A model generated the notes under the pieces. It was given only the letters and a program-made list of their open reading frames with translations. It made no database searches and was not told the origin of the DNA. A stretch of DNA of 64,000 nt from Clostridiales bacterium (GTDB lineage: Bacteria > Acidobacteriota > Aminicenantia > Aminicenantales > UBA8522): positions 57,982 through 121,981 of the forward strand of contig JARYMI010000005.1 in the NCBI GenBank assembly GCA_029907205.1. The letters are read 5' to 3'. Shown one piece after another: positions 50,531 through 59,009 of the stretch (within the stretch, counting starts at the first letter, position 1; every line of letters starts with the position of its first letter). Both the position numbers and the translations under genes were made by a program.

Positions 50531-52075
50531 ATGAAAAGAAAGATCGCCCTGGGTTGTCTCGTCATCCTCCTCCTGGCCAGCCTCGTGGCCAGGGATGAGG
50601 ATTTCTGGGGTGAATCCCTGGAGAAGTACTCCACCCTTCTTTCCCTCATCGAGACAAATTACTTCAACCAGGTGGACCCTGAGCAGTTAGTCTTCTCGTC
50701 GATCAGAGGCGTCTTAGAAACACTCGACCCCCACTCCTATTTTCTCGACCCGGCGAGTTTTTCCCGGATGCGGGAGGAGTACACGGGAAAATACTACGGG
50801 CTGGGCATCCAGATCCAAAAACAAGGAGATAACCTGGTCGTGATTTCGCCGCTTGAGGGGTCGCCGGCCAGCCGGCTCGGCATCCAGCCAGGAGATATCA
50901 TCTCCCACATCAACGGCGAGAGCACCAAGCCGATCTCAAGCTTTGATGCCATGCAAAAACTGAGGGGCCCCAAGGGAACCGAGGTCACCATCACGCTTGT
51001 CCGCGAAGGCCTGGAGGCGCCTTTTGACCTGACGATCGAACGGGCCGAGATTCCTTTGAGAAGCGTTCCTTATGCTTTTATGATCACCAAGGACGTCGGC
51101 TGGATCTTCATCCGCAATTTTGCCGAGACGACAGCCGAAGAGTTTGAAGAAAAAATGGCCAAGCTCATCGGCCAAGGCATGAAAAGCCTGATTCTCGATT
51201 TGAGAAATAACACAGGAGGGCCGTTTTTCCAGTCGGTCGAGATCGCCGACTTGTTCCTGCCCAAGGGATCGGCCATCGTGTCCATAAAGGGCCGGAACAA
51301 GCTCTATAACCGGGAATTCAGGGCGCAGCGAGACGGGCAGTATGAAAACATCCCATTGGTCGTTCTGATCAACCGCGGAAGCGCGAGCGCCTCCGAGATC
51401 GTCAGTGGCGCGGTCATGGATAACGACCGCGGGTTCATCGTCGGCGAGGATTCCTGGGGGAAGGGCCTCGTTCAGACGGTTTTCCCGCTGGGCGAGAACC
51501 TGGCTCTGGCTCTGACAACGGCCAAGTATTATACCCCGAGCGGAAGGTCGATCCAGAGAGATTATGCCCATATCGAAGACTACATTCTCTACAAGAAGGC
51601 TCCAGAGGATGAGAGGGAAGTCCGCTACACAGCCAAGGGGAGAAAGGTCCTCGGGCAGGGCGGGATTTCGCCGGACTTCGAAACGGAGTCAGGCCGCAAC
51701 CTCTTCATCCTCGAACTCATGAACAAGGGAGCGTTCTTTGGTTACGCCCGCAAGTTCGCCGGCCGCCAGACGCCGCGCTCCAAGACCACCGTTTTTCTGG
51801 AGGAAGAGGGAGAAGAGAAGGGCTTCGTCGTTGATTCCAGGATCATCGAAGATTTCAAGACGTTTCTGCGGACGAACAAGATTGCTTTCAGCGAAGAGAG
51901 GTTTCAAGAGGTTGAATCAGAAATCAAAAGGGAGCTTGAACGCGAGATTTATTCTTCCATCTGGGGGACCGAGGCCGGCGTCAGGGTTTACCAGAAAAGC
52001 GATCCGGCCGTGCTCAAGGCCCTGGAAGTCATGTCCGAAGCCTCTAAGTTCGTTGCCGACAACCAATCACCTTAA
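50531..52075 (+). CDS. S41-family carboxy-terminal processing peptidase (exported, PDZ)
   Basis: 514 residues with an N-terminal hydrophobic export signal (IALGCLVILLLASLVA). A PDZ domain is at about 85-165 (YYGLGIQIQ, SPLEGSPASRLGIQPGDII). The S41 core has catalytic S286 (INRGSASASEI) and K311 (SWGKGLVQT), 25 residues apart as in Tsp/CtpA. It degrades or trims C-termini of periplasmic proteins. Starts divergently from tatA. The C-terminal ~120 residues (KTFLRTNKIAFSEERFQEV) form an added helical domain. Confidence 0.93.
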   Translation: MKRKIALGCLVILLLASLVARDEDFWGESLEKYSTLLSLIETNYFNQVDPEQLVFSSIRGVLETLDPHSYFLDPASFSRMREEYTGKYYGLGIQIQKQGDNLVVISPLEGSPASRLGIQPGDIISHINGESTKPISSFDAMQKLRGPKGTEVTITLVREGLEAPFDLTIERAEIPLRSVPYAFMITKDVGWIFIRNFAETTAEEFEEKMAKLIGQGMKSLILDLRNNTGGPFFQSVEIADLFLPKGSAIVSIKGRNKLYNREFRAQRDGQYENIPLVVLINRGSASASEIVSGAVMDNDRGFIVGEDSWGKGLVQTVFPLGENLALALTTAKYYTPSGRSIQRDYAHIEDYILYKKAPEDEREVRYTAKGRKVLGQGGISPDFETESGRNLFILELMNKGAFFGYARKFAGRQTPRSKTTVFLEEEGEEKGFVVDSRIIEDFKTFLRTNKIAFSEERFQEVESEIKRELEREIYSSIWGTEAGVRVYQKSDPAVLKALEVMSEASKFVADNQSP

Positions 52076-52107
52076 TTTTTCAATATATTCTGGACGGAGA
52101 GACGGGA

Positions 52108-52557
52108 ATGAAAATCGCCTTGGCCTCTGACCATGCGGGCTATGAGCTCAAAGAAGGGGTCCGCGCCTTCCTGGAGAATAAGGGGATTGCCTGCCTGGAC
52201 TGCGGCTGCGGTCCCGGCGAGACCGTGGATTATGTCGACTACGGCATCAGGGCCATGGAAAGCATGGGTTCGGGAGAGTGCGACCGGGCCATCCTGTTTT
52301 GCGGGACGGGCCTGGGGATGGCCATCGTGGCCAATAAATTCAGGGGCATCCGGGCAGCGGCCTGCTGGAACCTGCACACGGCTGAGATCAGCCGCAAGCA
52401 CAACGATTGCAACTGCCTCTGTCTCGGCGGCCGTGTCCTTGAGCTCGCCGAGGCGCTGGGGATTGTCGAGGCGTGGCTCAATGCCCGCTTCGAGGGAGGC
52501 CGGCACGAAAGACGCGTGGACAAAATCATCGACCTGGAGAAAAAGAACTTCGGATAG
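52108..52557 (+). CDS. rpiB: Ribose-5-phosphate isomerase B
   Basis: 149 residues, standard RpiB/LacA length. KIALASDHAGYELKEGV, DYVDYGIRAMESM, ILFCGTGLGMAIVANKFRGI and AEISRKHNDCNCLCLGGR are the family blocks. Interconverts ribose-5- and ribulose-5-phosphate in the pentose phosphate pathway. It follows the peptidase gene by 32 bases and precedes a glyA-like gene and purD, supplying ribose phosphate for purine synthesis. Confidence 0.95.
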   Translation: MKIALASDHAGYELKEGVRAFLENKGIACLDCGCGPGETVDYVDYGIRAMESMGSGECDRAILFCGTGLGMAIVANKFRGIRAAACWNLHTAEISRKHNDCNCLCLGGRVLELAEALGIVEAWLNARFEGGRHERRVDKIIDLEKKNFG

Positions 52558-52572
52558 GGAGGCGAAGAACCG

Positions 52573-54015
52573 ATGGCTTCTCTGGCTGAAAAAATTCTTC
52601 CTTTGGCCGAGAGAGTAGAGCAGAACAACCGCTGGCGGCAGGCGGAATCCTTCAACTTGATTCCCTCCGAGACGACTCCTTCCCTTCTTGTAAAATTGTG
52701 CGAAATTTCCGACCCCTCAGGCCGGTACGCCGAACACCGGACGATGAAAGGCGAAGAGGTCTATTTTTACCAGGGCACGGATTTTATACGGGAGGTGGAA
52801 ATCGAAGCCCAGAAGGAGCTCAGCCAGTTCTTCCGATGCTCGGAGGTGGAGTTGAGGCCGATCAGCGGCCAGATGGCCAACGAGGTTGTGTTCAAGGCCA
52901 TGGTCCGTTTCGTGAACCGCAACCGGCAAGAAGGCCGGCCGATGCGCAAGCTGCGGCTCGTCATGAACAACGACCTCACGAAGGGCGGCCATTTGAGTTC
53001 ACAACCCATGGGCGCGCTGTTCAATTACGTGGAGGAAGACCAGGCAACTGGAAAAGAGAGGGTGGTCAGCTTTCCTGTCTCCGAGGAGAATCCGTACAAG
53101 ACCGACCTCAAAAAATTGGGAGAGCTCTTAGACGACAGCCGGCCCGAGCTCATCATTTTCGGCAAGAGCATGTTCCTTTTCCCGGAGCCTGTTAGGTTTG
53201 TGGCCGGGGTCGTTAAAGACTGGCCGGATCGGCCGGTGATCATGTACGACATGGCCCACGTCCTGGGGCTTTATGGCGCCTTCCAGGAGCCGCTGGCCGA
53301 AGGAGCTGATGTTCTCACCGGCAGCACGCACAAGACGTTTTTCGGCCCGCAGCGAGGAGTCATCGCCGGCAATTTCCCGTCCGGCTCGCCGCTGCGCAAT
53401 TTCTGGCTGGACGTCAAGAGTCGCGCCTTCCCAGGGTCGACGAGCAACCACCATTTGGGAACTCTCCTTGCTCTTTTGATGGCGACATACGAGATGAACG
53501 TGTTTAAAGATGAGTATCAGTTGAAAGTCAGGCAGAACGCCAAGTCATTTGCCAAATCGCTCAAGGACCACGGCGTTTTAGTCGAAGGAGAAGAGAGGGA
53601 CGGGTTCACGGAAACTCATCAGGTCTTGATCCGGGTGCGGCCGTTCGGGCCAGCCCAGGAGATCGCCCGGCGCCTGGAAGAGAACAACATCATCGCCAAC
53701 TATCAGGCGCTCCCCGACGACGAGACCTTCCTGGATTCGAGCGGAATCCGCTTGGGCGTTCAGGAGATGACCAGGTTCGGCATGGAGGCAAAGGACTTTG
53801 ACGTCCTGGCCGGCTTCATGGCCGACGTCATCATCCGGAACATAAAGGTCAAAGAGGAAGTCAAGAAGTTCAGGCAGAATTTTCTGGAGATGAAGTTCTG
53901 CTTGCCGGTTGAGGAGGCGCTCCCGGCCGCCGTCAGAATCCTGGCGAGTGTTTTTCCCCGGCCCGGGCTTGTCGAGGGCCTGGCAGACCAACTCAAAAAA
54001 AGGGTTAAACCATGA
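52573..54015 (+). CDS. Serine hydroxymethyltransferase homologue (divergent)
   Basis: 480 residues, fold-type I PLP enzyme. PLP lysine K254 in LTGSTHKTFFGPQRGVI (SHMT: TTTHKTLRGPRGG). NLIPSETTPSLLV stands where SHMT has LIASENxxS, then GRYAEHRTMKGEEVYFYQG and IMYDMAHVLGLYG. SHMT makes glycine and methylene-tetrahydrofolate, needed in purine synthesis, and the gene overlaps purD by four bases. Several usually invariant segments differ, and the protein is longer than bacterial GlyA (about 415-430), so another aldolase-like activity on a beta-hydroxy amino acid is possible. Confidence 0.8.
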   Translation: MASLAEKILPLAERVEQNNRWRQAESFNLIPSETTPSLLVKLCEISDPSGRYAEHRTMKGEEVYFYQGTDFIREVEIEAQKELSQFFRCSEVELRPISGQMANEVVFKAMVRFVNRNRQEGRPMRKLRLVMNNDLTKGGHLSSQPMGALFNYVEEDQATGKERVVSFPVSEENPYKTDLKKLGELLDDSRPELIIFGKSMFLFPEPVRFVAGVVKDWPDRPVIMYDMAHVLGLYGAFQEPLAEGADVLTGSTHKTFFGPQRGVIAGNFPSGSPLRNFWLDVKSRAFPGSTSNHHLGTLLALLMATYEMNVFKDEYQLKVRQNAKSFAKSLKDHGVLVEGEERDGFTETHQVLIRVRPFGPAQEIARRLEENNIIANYQALPDDETFLDSSGIRLGVQEMTRFGMEAKDFDVLAGFMADVIIRNIKVKEEVKKFRQNFLEMKFCLPVEEALPAAVRILASVFPRPGLVEGLADQLKKRVKP

Positions 54016-55280
54016 AAGTCCTGGTTGTTGGCTCCGGAGGGCGGGAGCATGCTCTGGCGTGGAAGATCGCCCAGAGCCCGCTCGTAGAAAAAGTCTTCTG
54101 CGCGCCGGGGAACCCGGGCACGCTGGGCCTTGGGGAAAACGTCCCGGTCGCCGACTCAGATCTCAAGGCTCTGGCCGATTTTGCGGCCGGGGCTGAAATC
54201 GGCCTGACACTGGTTGGCCCTGAGCTGCCGCTCACCTTGGGAATCGTCGATGAATTCGAGAAGCGGGGACTGCGGATTTTCGGGCCGACGAAGAAGGCGG
54301 CCGAGTTGGAAGGCAGCAAGATTTTCGCCAAGCAGTTCATGGAGCGGCACCGGATTCCGACGGCCCGGTTTAAAGTAGCCGAATCGGCGCCACAGGCTCT
54401 TCGGATTCTCAAGTCCGGCGAGTTTTTCTTCCCGCTTGTGGTCAAGGCCGACGGCCTGGCCGCCGGCAAAGGGGCCATCGTCTGCCCGGGCTACCGCAAG
54501 GCCGAAGAAGCGGTCGACTTGATCATGACCAAGAGGCAGTTCGGAGACGCGGGAAAAAGGATTGTCATAGAGGAATTTCTCAACGGAAAAGAAGTCTCGT
54601 TTATCGTCATTTCGGACGGAGCCAAAATCCAGCCCTTGGTGACGACGATGGACCACAAAGCCGTCTATGACGGCGACAGGGGGCCCAACACGGGCGGAAT
54701 GGGCGCGATCTCGCCCTCGCCCTTCATCACGCCGCAGCTTTTCTCCGAGGTCGTGAGCACGATCGTCTTCCCGACGATTAACCGAATGCGCGAGGAAGGC
54801 CGGAAATACACGGGCGTCCTGTATGTCGGGCTGATGCTGACAGAAGAGGGGCCTAAAGTGCTCGAGTACAACTGCCGGTTCGGCGACCCGGAGACGCAGG
54901 TCCAGATGCTGCGGCTGGAGTCCGACTTGGTTGACGTCCTTCTCAACGCGCTCGAGGGAAATGTCCTGAAAACGGAAATGCGCTGGAAAGAGAAAGCGTC
55001 GGCCTGTGTCGTCCTCGCCTCAGGCGGATATCCCCTTGCCTATGAAAAAGGCAAGCCGATCACCGGGTTGAAAGAAGTTTCTGCCATCCCCGGCATCGTT
55101 GTCTTCCATGCCGGGACAAAATATGAAAACGGAGAATATTTCACAAACGGCGGACGTGTGCTCAACGTCTGCGCTTCGGCCAAGACATTAGGCGAAGCGC
55201 TGGAAAATATTTACAGCGCCATCTCGGCCATTTCCTTTGATGGGATGCACTTCCGCCGTGATATCGGAACGATGAAATAG
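54012..55280 (+). CDS. purD: Phosphoribosylamine-glycine ligase
   Basis: 422 residues, ATP-grasp family. KVLVVGSGGREHALAWKIAQ at the N-terminus, then FVVKADGLAAGKG-like PLVVKADGLAAGKGAIVC, the signature HKAVYDGDRGPNTGGMGAIS, and LEYNCRFGDPETQVQMLRL are diagnostic. It joins phosphoribosylamine to glycine, the second step of purine synthesis. Preceded by a glycine-forming SHMT-like gene and followed by a purE remnant. Confidence 0.97.
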   Translation: MKVLVVGSGGREHALAWKIAQSPLVEKVFCAPGNPGTLGLGENVPVADSDLKALADFAAGAEIGLTLVGPELPLTLGIVDEFEKRGLRIFGPTKKAAELEGSKIFAKQFMERHRIPTARFKVAESAPQALRILKSGEFFFPLVVKADGLAAGKGAIVCPGYRKAEEAVDLIMTKRQFGDAGKRIVIEEFLNGKEVSFIVISDGAKIQPLVTTMDHKAVYDGDRGPNTGGMGAISPSPFITPQLFSEVVSTIVFPTINRMREEGRKYTGVLYVGLMLTEEGPKVLEYNCRFGDPETQVQMLRLESDLVDVLLNALEGNVLKTEMRWKEKASACVVLASGGYPLAYEKGKPITGLKEVSAIPGIVVFHAGTKYENGEYFTNGGRVLNVCASAKTLGEALENIYSAISAISFDGMHFRRDIGTMK

Positions 55281-55288
55281 GAGGAAAC

Positions 55289-55372
55289 ATGGAAGTCGCC
55301 ATCTTCATCGGCAGCGAGTCGGATTATGACGTCGTTGGGGATGCCTCGAAGAAGGTTCAGCGGAAGACATGA
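55289..55372 (+). pseudogene. purE: purE remnant (27 codons)
   Basis: Eight bases after purD, behind a perfect AGGAGGAAAC site, an ATG opens a 27-codon frame. It begins MEVAIFIGSESDYDVVGDAS, the usual N-terminus of PurE (AIR carboxylase/mutase, consensus MGSxSDxxVM), then KKVQRKT and stops. The catalytic core is absent, so an in-frame internal deletion of about 130 codons is the simplest explanation. The stop overlaps the mtaB ATG by four bases, keeping translational coupling. Ribosome site and frame remain intact, so a short peptide may be made. Confidence 0.75.
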
Positions 55373-56613
55373 CCTCCTTGGCCATTCAAAATTTCGGGTG
55401 CCGGGTCAACCAGGCTGAATGCTTCGCCTGGGCCCAGGAAATCGCGAGGCGCGGTCTCCCATTAGAAAAAGACTCGACGCTGGCCGATATCATCATCGTC
55501 AATACATGCACCCTGACCAGCCGGGCGGACCGGGATGTCCGCAAATTCATCCACCGCGTCCATCGTCAGAACCCGAGAGCCAGGATTGTCCTGACGGGCT
55601 GCTCTGTCGAGGCAAAAAGAGCCGAGTTTGAGGGAATCCCTCAGGCCTGGCTGGTTTTTTCCAATGATGAGAAAAAGGACCTCATTGAAAAGGTCTGTGC
55701 AGATATCGAGCCAGGCCAGCCAGGAATCAGCCAGCCCCTTCGCTCCCGGGCCCTGCTCAAAGTCCAGGACGGCTGCAACTTCCGTTGCGCCTTCTGCGTC
55801 ATCCCGCGCGTGCGAGGCAAGAGCAGGAGCTTGAGCCGTGGGGAAATCCTCGACCAGGCAAGGACATTCGTCGGCCAGGGTTTCCGGGAAATTGTTCTCT
55901 GCGGGATTCATCTTTCTTCTTATGGCCATGATCTTCAGCTCAAGAGTTCGCTGCTGGACCTTCTTAAGAATTTGAACGGACTTGAAGGGTTGGGCCGGGT
56001 CAGGCTGAGTTCGCTCGACCCGCGGTTTCTGGACGATGAACTTCTGGAGTTCATCGCCTCAAGCCGGATAATCTGTCCGCATTTCCATCTCTCCCTCCAG
56101 CACGGCTCAGACAGAATTCTCAGGCTGATGGGAAGGGAATCCAGGACGGCTGATCACGGCATGGTTCTCTCCCGGCTGCGCCAGAATTCGCCGGAAGCAG
56201 CTCTGGGTGCGGACATCATCGCTGGTTTCCCCGGGGAGACGGAGGAGGACTTCGAAGCGGGGTATGGTTTTCTCGAGCGTTCGCCTCTTGCCTACCTCCA
56301 TGTGTTTTCGTATTCGGCCCGGCCTGGCACGCCCGCTGCTTCCAGGCCCCAGGTTCCGGAGGATGTGAAAAGCCGGAGGTCAGCGCGGCTGAGGAACCTG
56401 GCGCGGGAAAAATGGCTCTCTTTTCGCCTCAACTTCCTGGGCCGGAAGGTCGATGGAATTGTCATCAAAAAGAAAGCCGGAGAGGCTGAGGTTCTGACCG
56501 GCAATTATATCAATGTCAGGGTTCCTGACTGCGCTCTTGAGCCAGGCCAGGAAGTGAAAGTGAAGATCTCGGCTGTGTTTTCTGAAATTGCGGCGGGCGA
56601 AATCGTGGGCTAA
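55369..56613 (+). CDS. mtaB: tRNA (t6A37) methylthiotransferase MtaB
   Basis: 414 residues. N-terminal UPF0004 domain cysteines in NFGCRVNQAE, VNTCTLTSRAD and LTGCSVEAKR. Radical-SAM cysteines C136, C140 and C143 in QDGCNFRCAFCVIPRVRGKS. A C-terminal TRAM-like domain covers about residues 350-414. It thiomethylates t6A37 to ms2t6A, the same nucleotide modified by TrmO at 6.8 kb. Starts inside the purE remnant stop (ATGA). Confidence 0.93.
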   Translation: MTSLAIQNFGCRVNQAECFAWAQEIARRGLPLEKDSTLADIIIVNTCTLTSRADRDVRKFIHRVHRQNPRARIVLTGCSVEAKRAEFEGIPQAWLVFSNDEKKDLIEKVCADIEPGQPGISQPLRSRALLKVQDGCNFRCAFCVIPRVRGKSRSLSRGEILDQARTFVGQGFREIVLCGIHLSSYGHDLQLKSSLLDLLKNLNGLEGLGRVRLSSLDPRFLDDELLEFIASSRIICPHFHLSLQHGSDRILRLMGRESRTADHGMVLSRLRQNSPEAALGADIIAGFPGETEEDFEAGYGFLERSPLAYLHVFSYSARPGTPAASRPQVPEDVKSRRSARLRNLAREKWLSFRLNFLGRKVDGIVIKKKAGEAEVLTGNYINVRVPDCALEPGQEVKVKISAVFSEIAAGEIVG

Positions 56614-56623
56614 ATCAGCAGAA

Positions 56624-58333
56624 ATGAACAAGATTCAGCTCCTGCCGCCAGATGTTGCACAGAAAATTGCGGCCGGCGAGGTTATCGAGAGGCCCTTCTC
56701 CGTGGTCAAAGAGCTTGTGGAAAATTCCCTCGACGCCGGCGCAACGGAGATTTCGATTGAGCTCCAGGAAGGCGGGAAAAGATATATCAAGGTTCAGGAT
56801 AACGGCTTGGGCATGAGCCGGGAAGATGCCACGCTCTGTTTTGAGCGCCATGCGACAAGCAAGATTTCCACTGAGAGCGATCTTGGACGAATCGCCACTC
56901 TTGGGTTCCGGGGCGAAGCGCTGGCCAGCATCTCCGCCGTCTCCCGGCTGACGTTGAAGACATCAGACGGAGAAGGAGTGAGCGGAACCCGGGTCGAACG
57001 AGAGGGAGGAGAGCTCCGCTCTGTCCAGGACGTCGCGTTTCCCCGAGGCACGAGTGTCGAGCTCCGGGACCTTTTCTTCAACCTGCCCGCGCGGCGGAAG
57101 TTTTTGCGCTCCGAGAAGTCTGAGTTAGGGATGATCGTCCGCTGGGTGACGGGCGTGGCGCTCGCCTATCCTGAAACGCGGTTCTCCCTTGTCCACTCGC
57201 GGCGGGAAATCTTGACCTGTCCAGCGGTGGGAAGCGTCCGCGAGAGAATTTTCCAGCTCTTCGGCAAGACGGTATTGGATGCTCTTTTAGAAATCAATCT
57301 TGAGGATGGAGAAATCCGGGTCAGCGGGTTTGGCTCCAGACCTCCTCAAGGCCGGCCTGACAGGACGCATCAGCTCTTTTTCGTCAACCGGAGGCTGGTC
57401 AAAGACCGCGTCCTGCAGGCTGCCCTCAATCAAGCTTACAGGGGGCTTCTGGAGAAGGACTCCTTCCCTCAGGCCTTTCTTTTCCTGGCCATTCCTGCCA
57501 GCGACGTGGATGTCAACGTCCACCCGGCGAAGGCAGAGATAAGGTTTCGCGATTCCCAGCTGGTTTTTTATGTTGTGCTCAAGGCCGTGGAAAAATCAAT
57601 GCATAAAGAGGAAGGAATCAAGCTTGCTTACCCTGTCTCTGATCATGGACGAGCACAGCAGCGAGTCGAGGAACCGCGAAGCTATGAACTCGTCGTTCCG
57701 GGAGGGGAAATCGAAACGCGAGCCAAGGAGGTTTTCCCCCTTCAGGCTAAGGGAGGAGAGGGAGAAGCGGGGCGGCGCGTCTTGGGACAGTATCTTGAGG
57801 CTTATATCGTCGCGGCCGATGAGGAGGGGTTGCTCGTCATCGACCAGCACAATGCCCACGAAAGGGTGCTCTTTGAAAAATACAGGGAGATTGATTCAGA
57901 AAAAAGCTGGCCGCAGAAGGTTTCTCTGATTCCGGTTCTCTTTGACCTCGCTCCTTCGCAGGAGCTGAGCCTCGAGGAAAACCGCGAGGTTCTGGAAGCC
58001 GCCGGGTTCAAAGTAGACGCCATGGGTGGGAGGACGTTCGCCCTCAACGGCTTTCCCGACATCTTTGACGAGGACGAAGCGAAAAACGTTCTGTTTGTCT
58101 TGCTTGAGGAGATGGGAGGAGAAGAGATGGCCGGAAGGCGAGAAAAGCTCTTAGCCACGCTGGCCTGCAGAACGGCGGTTAAGGCGGGCGAGAGGCTCAC
58201 CCGCGAAAAGATGGATTATCTTGTCGAGGAACTCTTCCGGACCTCCAACCCATCGCTCTGTCCGCACGGCCGGCCCGTTGTCCTCAGGATCGAGAAAAGC
58301 CAGATCGAAAAGGGCCTCAAGCGGCCATCTTGA
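56624..58333 (+). CDS. mutL: DNA mismatch repair protein MutL (endonuclease type)
   Basis: 569 residues from the ATG at 56624 (an upstream in-frame start at 56588 would overlap mtaB). GHKL ATPase: AAGEVIERPFSVVKELVENS, LDAGATEISIEL, DNGLGMSREDA, LGFRGEALASISAVS. The C-terminal dimerisation/nuclease domain has DQHNAHERVLFE, close to the canonical DQHA(x)2E(x)4E with Ala changed to Asn, plus ACRTAVKAGE and CPHGRPV. This form nicks DNA itself, as expected where MutH is absent. Follows mtaB by ten bases. Confidence 0.96.
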   Translation: MNKIQLLPPDVAQKIAAGEVIERPFSVVKELVENSLDAGATEISIELQEGGKRYIKVQDNGLGMSREDATLCFERHATSKISTESDLGRIATLGFRGEALASISAVSRLTLKTSDGEGVSGTRVEREGGELRSVQDVAFPRGTSVELRDLFFNLPARRKFLRSEKSELGMIVRWVTGVALAYPETRFSLVHSRREILTCPAVGSVRERIFQLFGKTVLDALLEINLEDGEIRVSGFGSRPPQGRPDRTHQLFFVNRRLVKDRVLQAALNQAYRGLLEKDSFPQAFLFLAIPASDVDVNVHPAKAEIRFRDSQLVFYVVLKAVEKSMHKEEGIKLAYPVSDHGRAQQRVEEPRSYELVVPGGEIETRAKEVFPLQAKGGEGEAGRRVLGQYLEAYIVAADEEGLLVIDQHNAHERVLFEKYREIDSEKSWPQKVSLIPVLFDLAPSQELSLEENREVLEAAGFKVDAMGGRTFALNGFPDIFDEDEAKNVLFVLLEEMGGEEMAGRREKLLATLACRTAVKAGERLTREKMDYLVEELFRTSNPSLCPHGRPVVLRIEKSQIEKGLKRPS

Positions 58334-58344
58334 AAAATCGGGAG

Positions 58345-58418
58345 CGCGCCTGGAGGGACTCGAACCCCCGACCCGCTGCTTAGAAGGCAGCTGCTCTGTC
58401 CTTCTGAGCTACAGGCGC
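58345..58418 (-). tRNA. tRNA-Arg (anticodon TCT)
   Basis: 74 bases on the reverse strand. Acceptor GCGCCTG/CAGGCGC with discriminator G, D arm GCTC/GAGC, anticodon stem GCTGC/GCAGC with loop CTTCTAA (anticodon TCT), T arm GGGGG-TTCGAGT-CCCTC. No encoded CCA. It lies just past mutL on the opposite strand. Confidence 0.95.
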
Positions 58419-58518
58419 CCCGTTTTTTATACAAAGCACTCAGTGATTGTGCCGTGTTACTGCGTCTATTTTATTATAAAATCAGCGGCGAATCCAAGCC
58501 GCCTGCCGGGAGGCAGTA

Positions 58519-58593
58519 TCGGGGAGATCGGATTTGAACCGACGACCTCCTGCTCCCAAGGCAGGCGCGCTAACCAGGCTGCGCCACTCCCCG
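58519..58593 (-). tRNA. tRNA-Pro (anticodon TGG)
   Basis: 75 bases on the reverse strand. Acceptor CGGGGAG/CTCCCCG with discriminator A, D arm GCGC/GCGC, anticodon stem CCTGC/GCAGG with loop CTTGGGA (anticodon TGG), T arm GTCGG-TTCAAAT-CCGAT. No encoded CCA. Upstream of, and probably co-transcribed with, tRNA-Arg. Confidence 0.95.
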
Positions 58594-58639
58594 CTGTCTC
58601 AACTGCGGAATCTTCCTTTTGGCGATGAAACGGCTACAA

Positions 58640-58733
58640 GGGGACAGTCCTCGCAGACGACCGACCCCGATTAACTTAACAAAACGGCCATTTCTTGTCA
58701 ATTTAGCGACGGCCCTCTGCGAGGTCCGTCCTC
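58640..58733. repeat. REPIN-like pair of inverted GGGGAC elements
   Basis: GGGGACAGTCCTCGCAGACG (58640-58659) and the right arm GGCCCTCTGCGAGGTCCGTC (58711-58730) are imperfect reverse complements. They bracket about 50 bases of AT-rich spacer. The arrangement, two REP-type units in opposite orientation, is that of a REPIN. The core matches the palindromes at 3812 and 17162. Confidence 0.6.
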
Positions 58734-58963
58734 GGGTCACCGGTCATAACCCCTCCCGGTGAGGTTCTCGGAGGGAATTTCACCTTCAAAATCATCCCTA
58801 TGGGTGATTGACCCTTCAGGGGAGGGCCTGCCATCATAAGGACCGTTCAAATATTGTGGCCTTTCCATGAAACAAGCTGTATGCATATGTAGAAACAAAT
58901 TGAAGAATGAAAGCGTCTTCTTTTCTGAAGGATGGAGGAAGGATAGCCGAAGTCGGGCATCCG
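58734..58963. other. Gene-less stretch rich in small inverted repeats
   Basis: Contains TCACCGG/CCGGTGA, CCCTCC/GGAGGG and AATCATCCC-TAT-GGGTGATT in succession between 58737 and 58812. A 77-codon reverse-strand frame (58737-58970) spans it but has no good start site and no recognisable family. Could be structured RNA or decayed DNA. Confidence 0.35.
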
Positions 58964-58992
58964 TTGACAAATTTTGGCAAATCCGATATGGT
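58964..58992 (+). promoter_or_regulatory. Promoter of the pilB-pilT-pilC operon
   Basis: Perfect TTGACA (58964-58969), 17-base spacer, TATGGT (4 of 6). The start would fall near 58999, only about 11 bases before the pilB ATG at 59010, so the message may be nearly leaderless; AAGGA at 58993-58997 is the only ribosome-site-like sequence. Confidence 0.5.
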
Positions 58993-59009
58993 AAGGAAAC
59001 TTTTCACCC

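Noticed and set aside
58737-58970. 77-codon reverse-strand frame upstream of pilB
   Set aside because: No start signal or family, lies over several small inverted repeats; kept only as a structured gene-less region.
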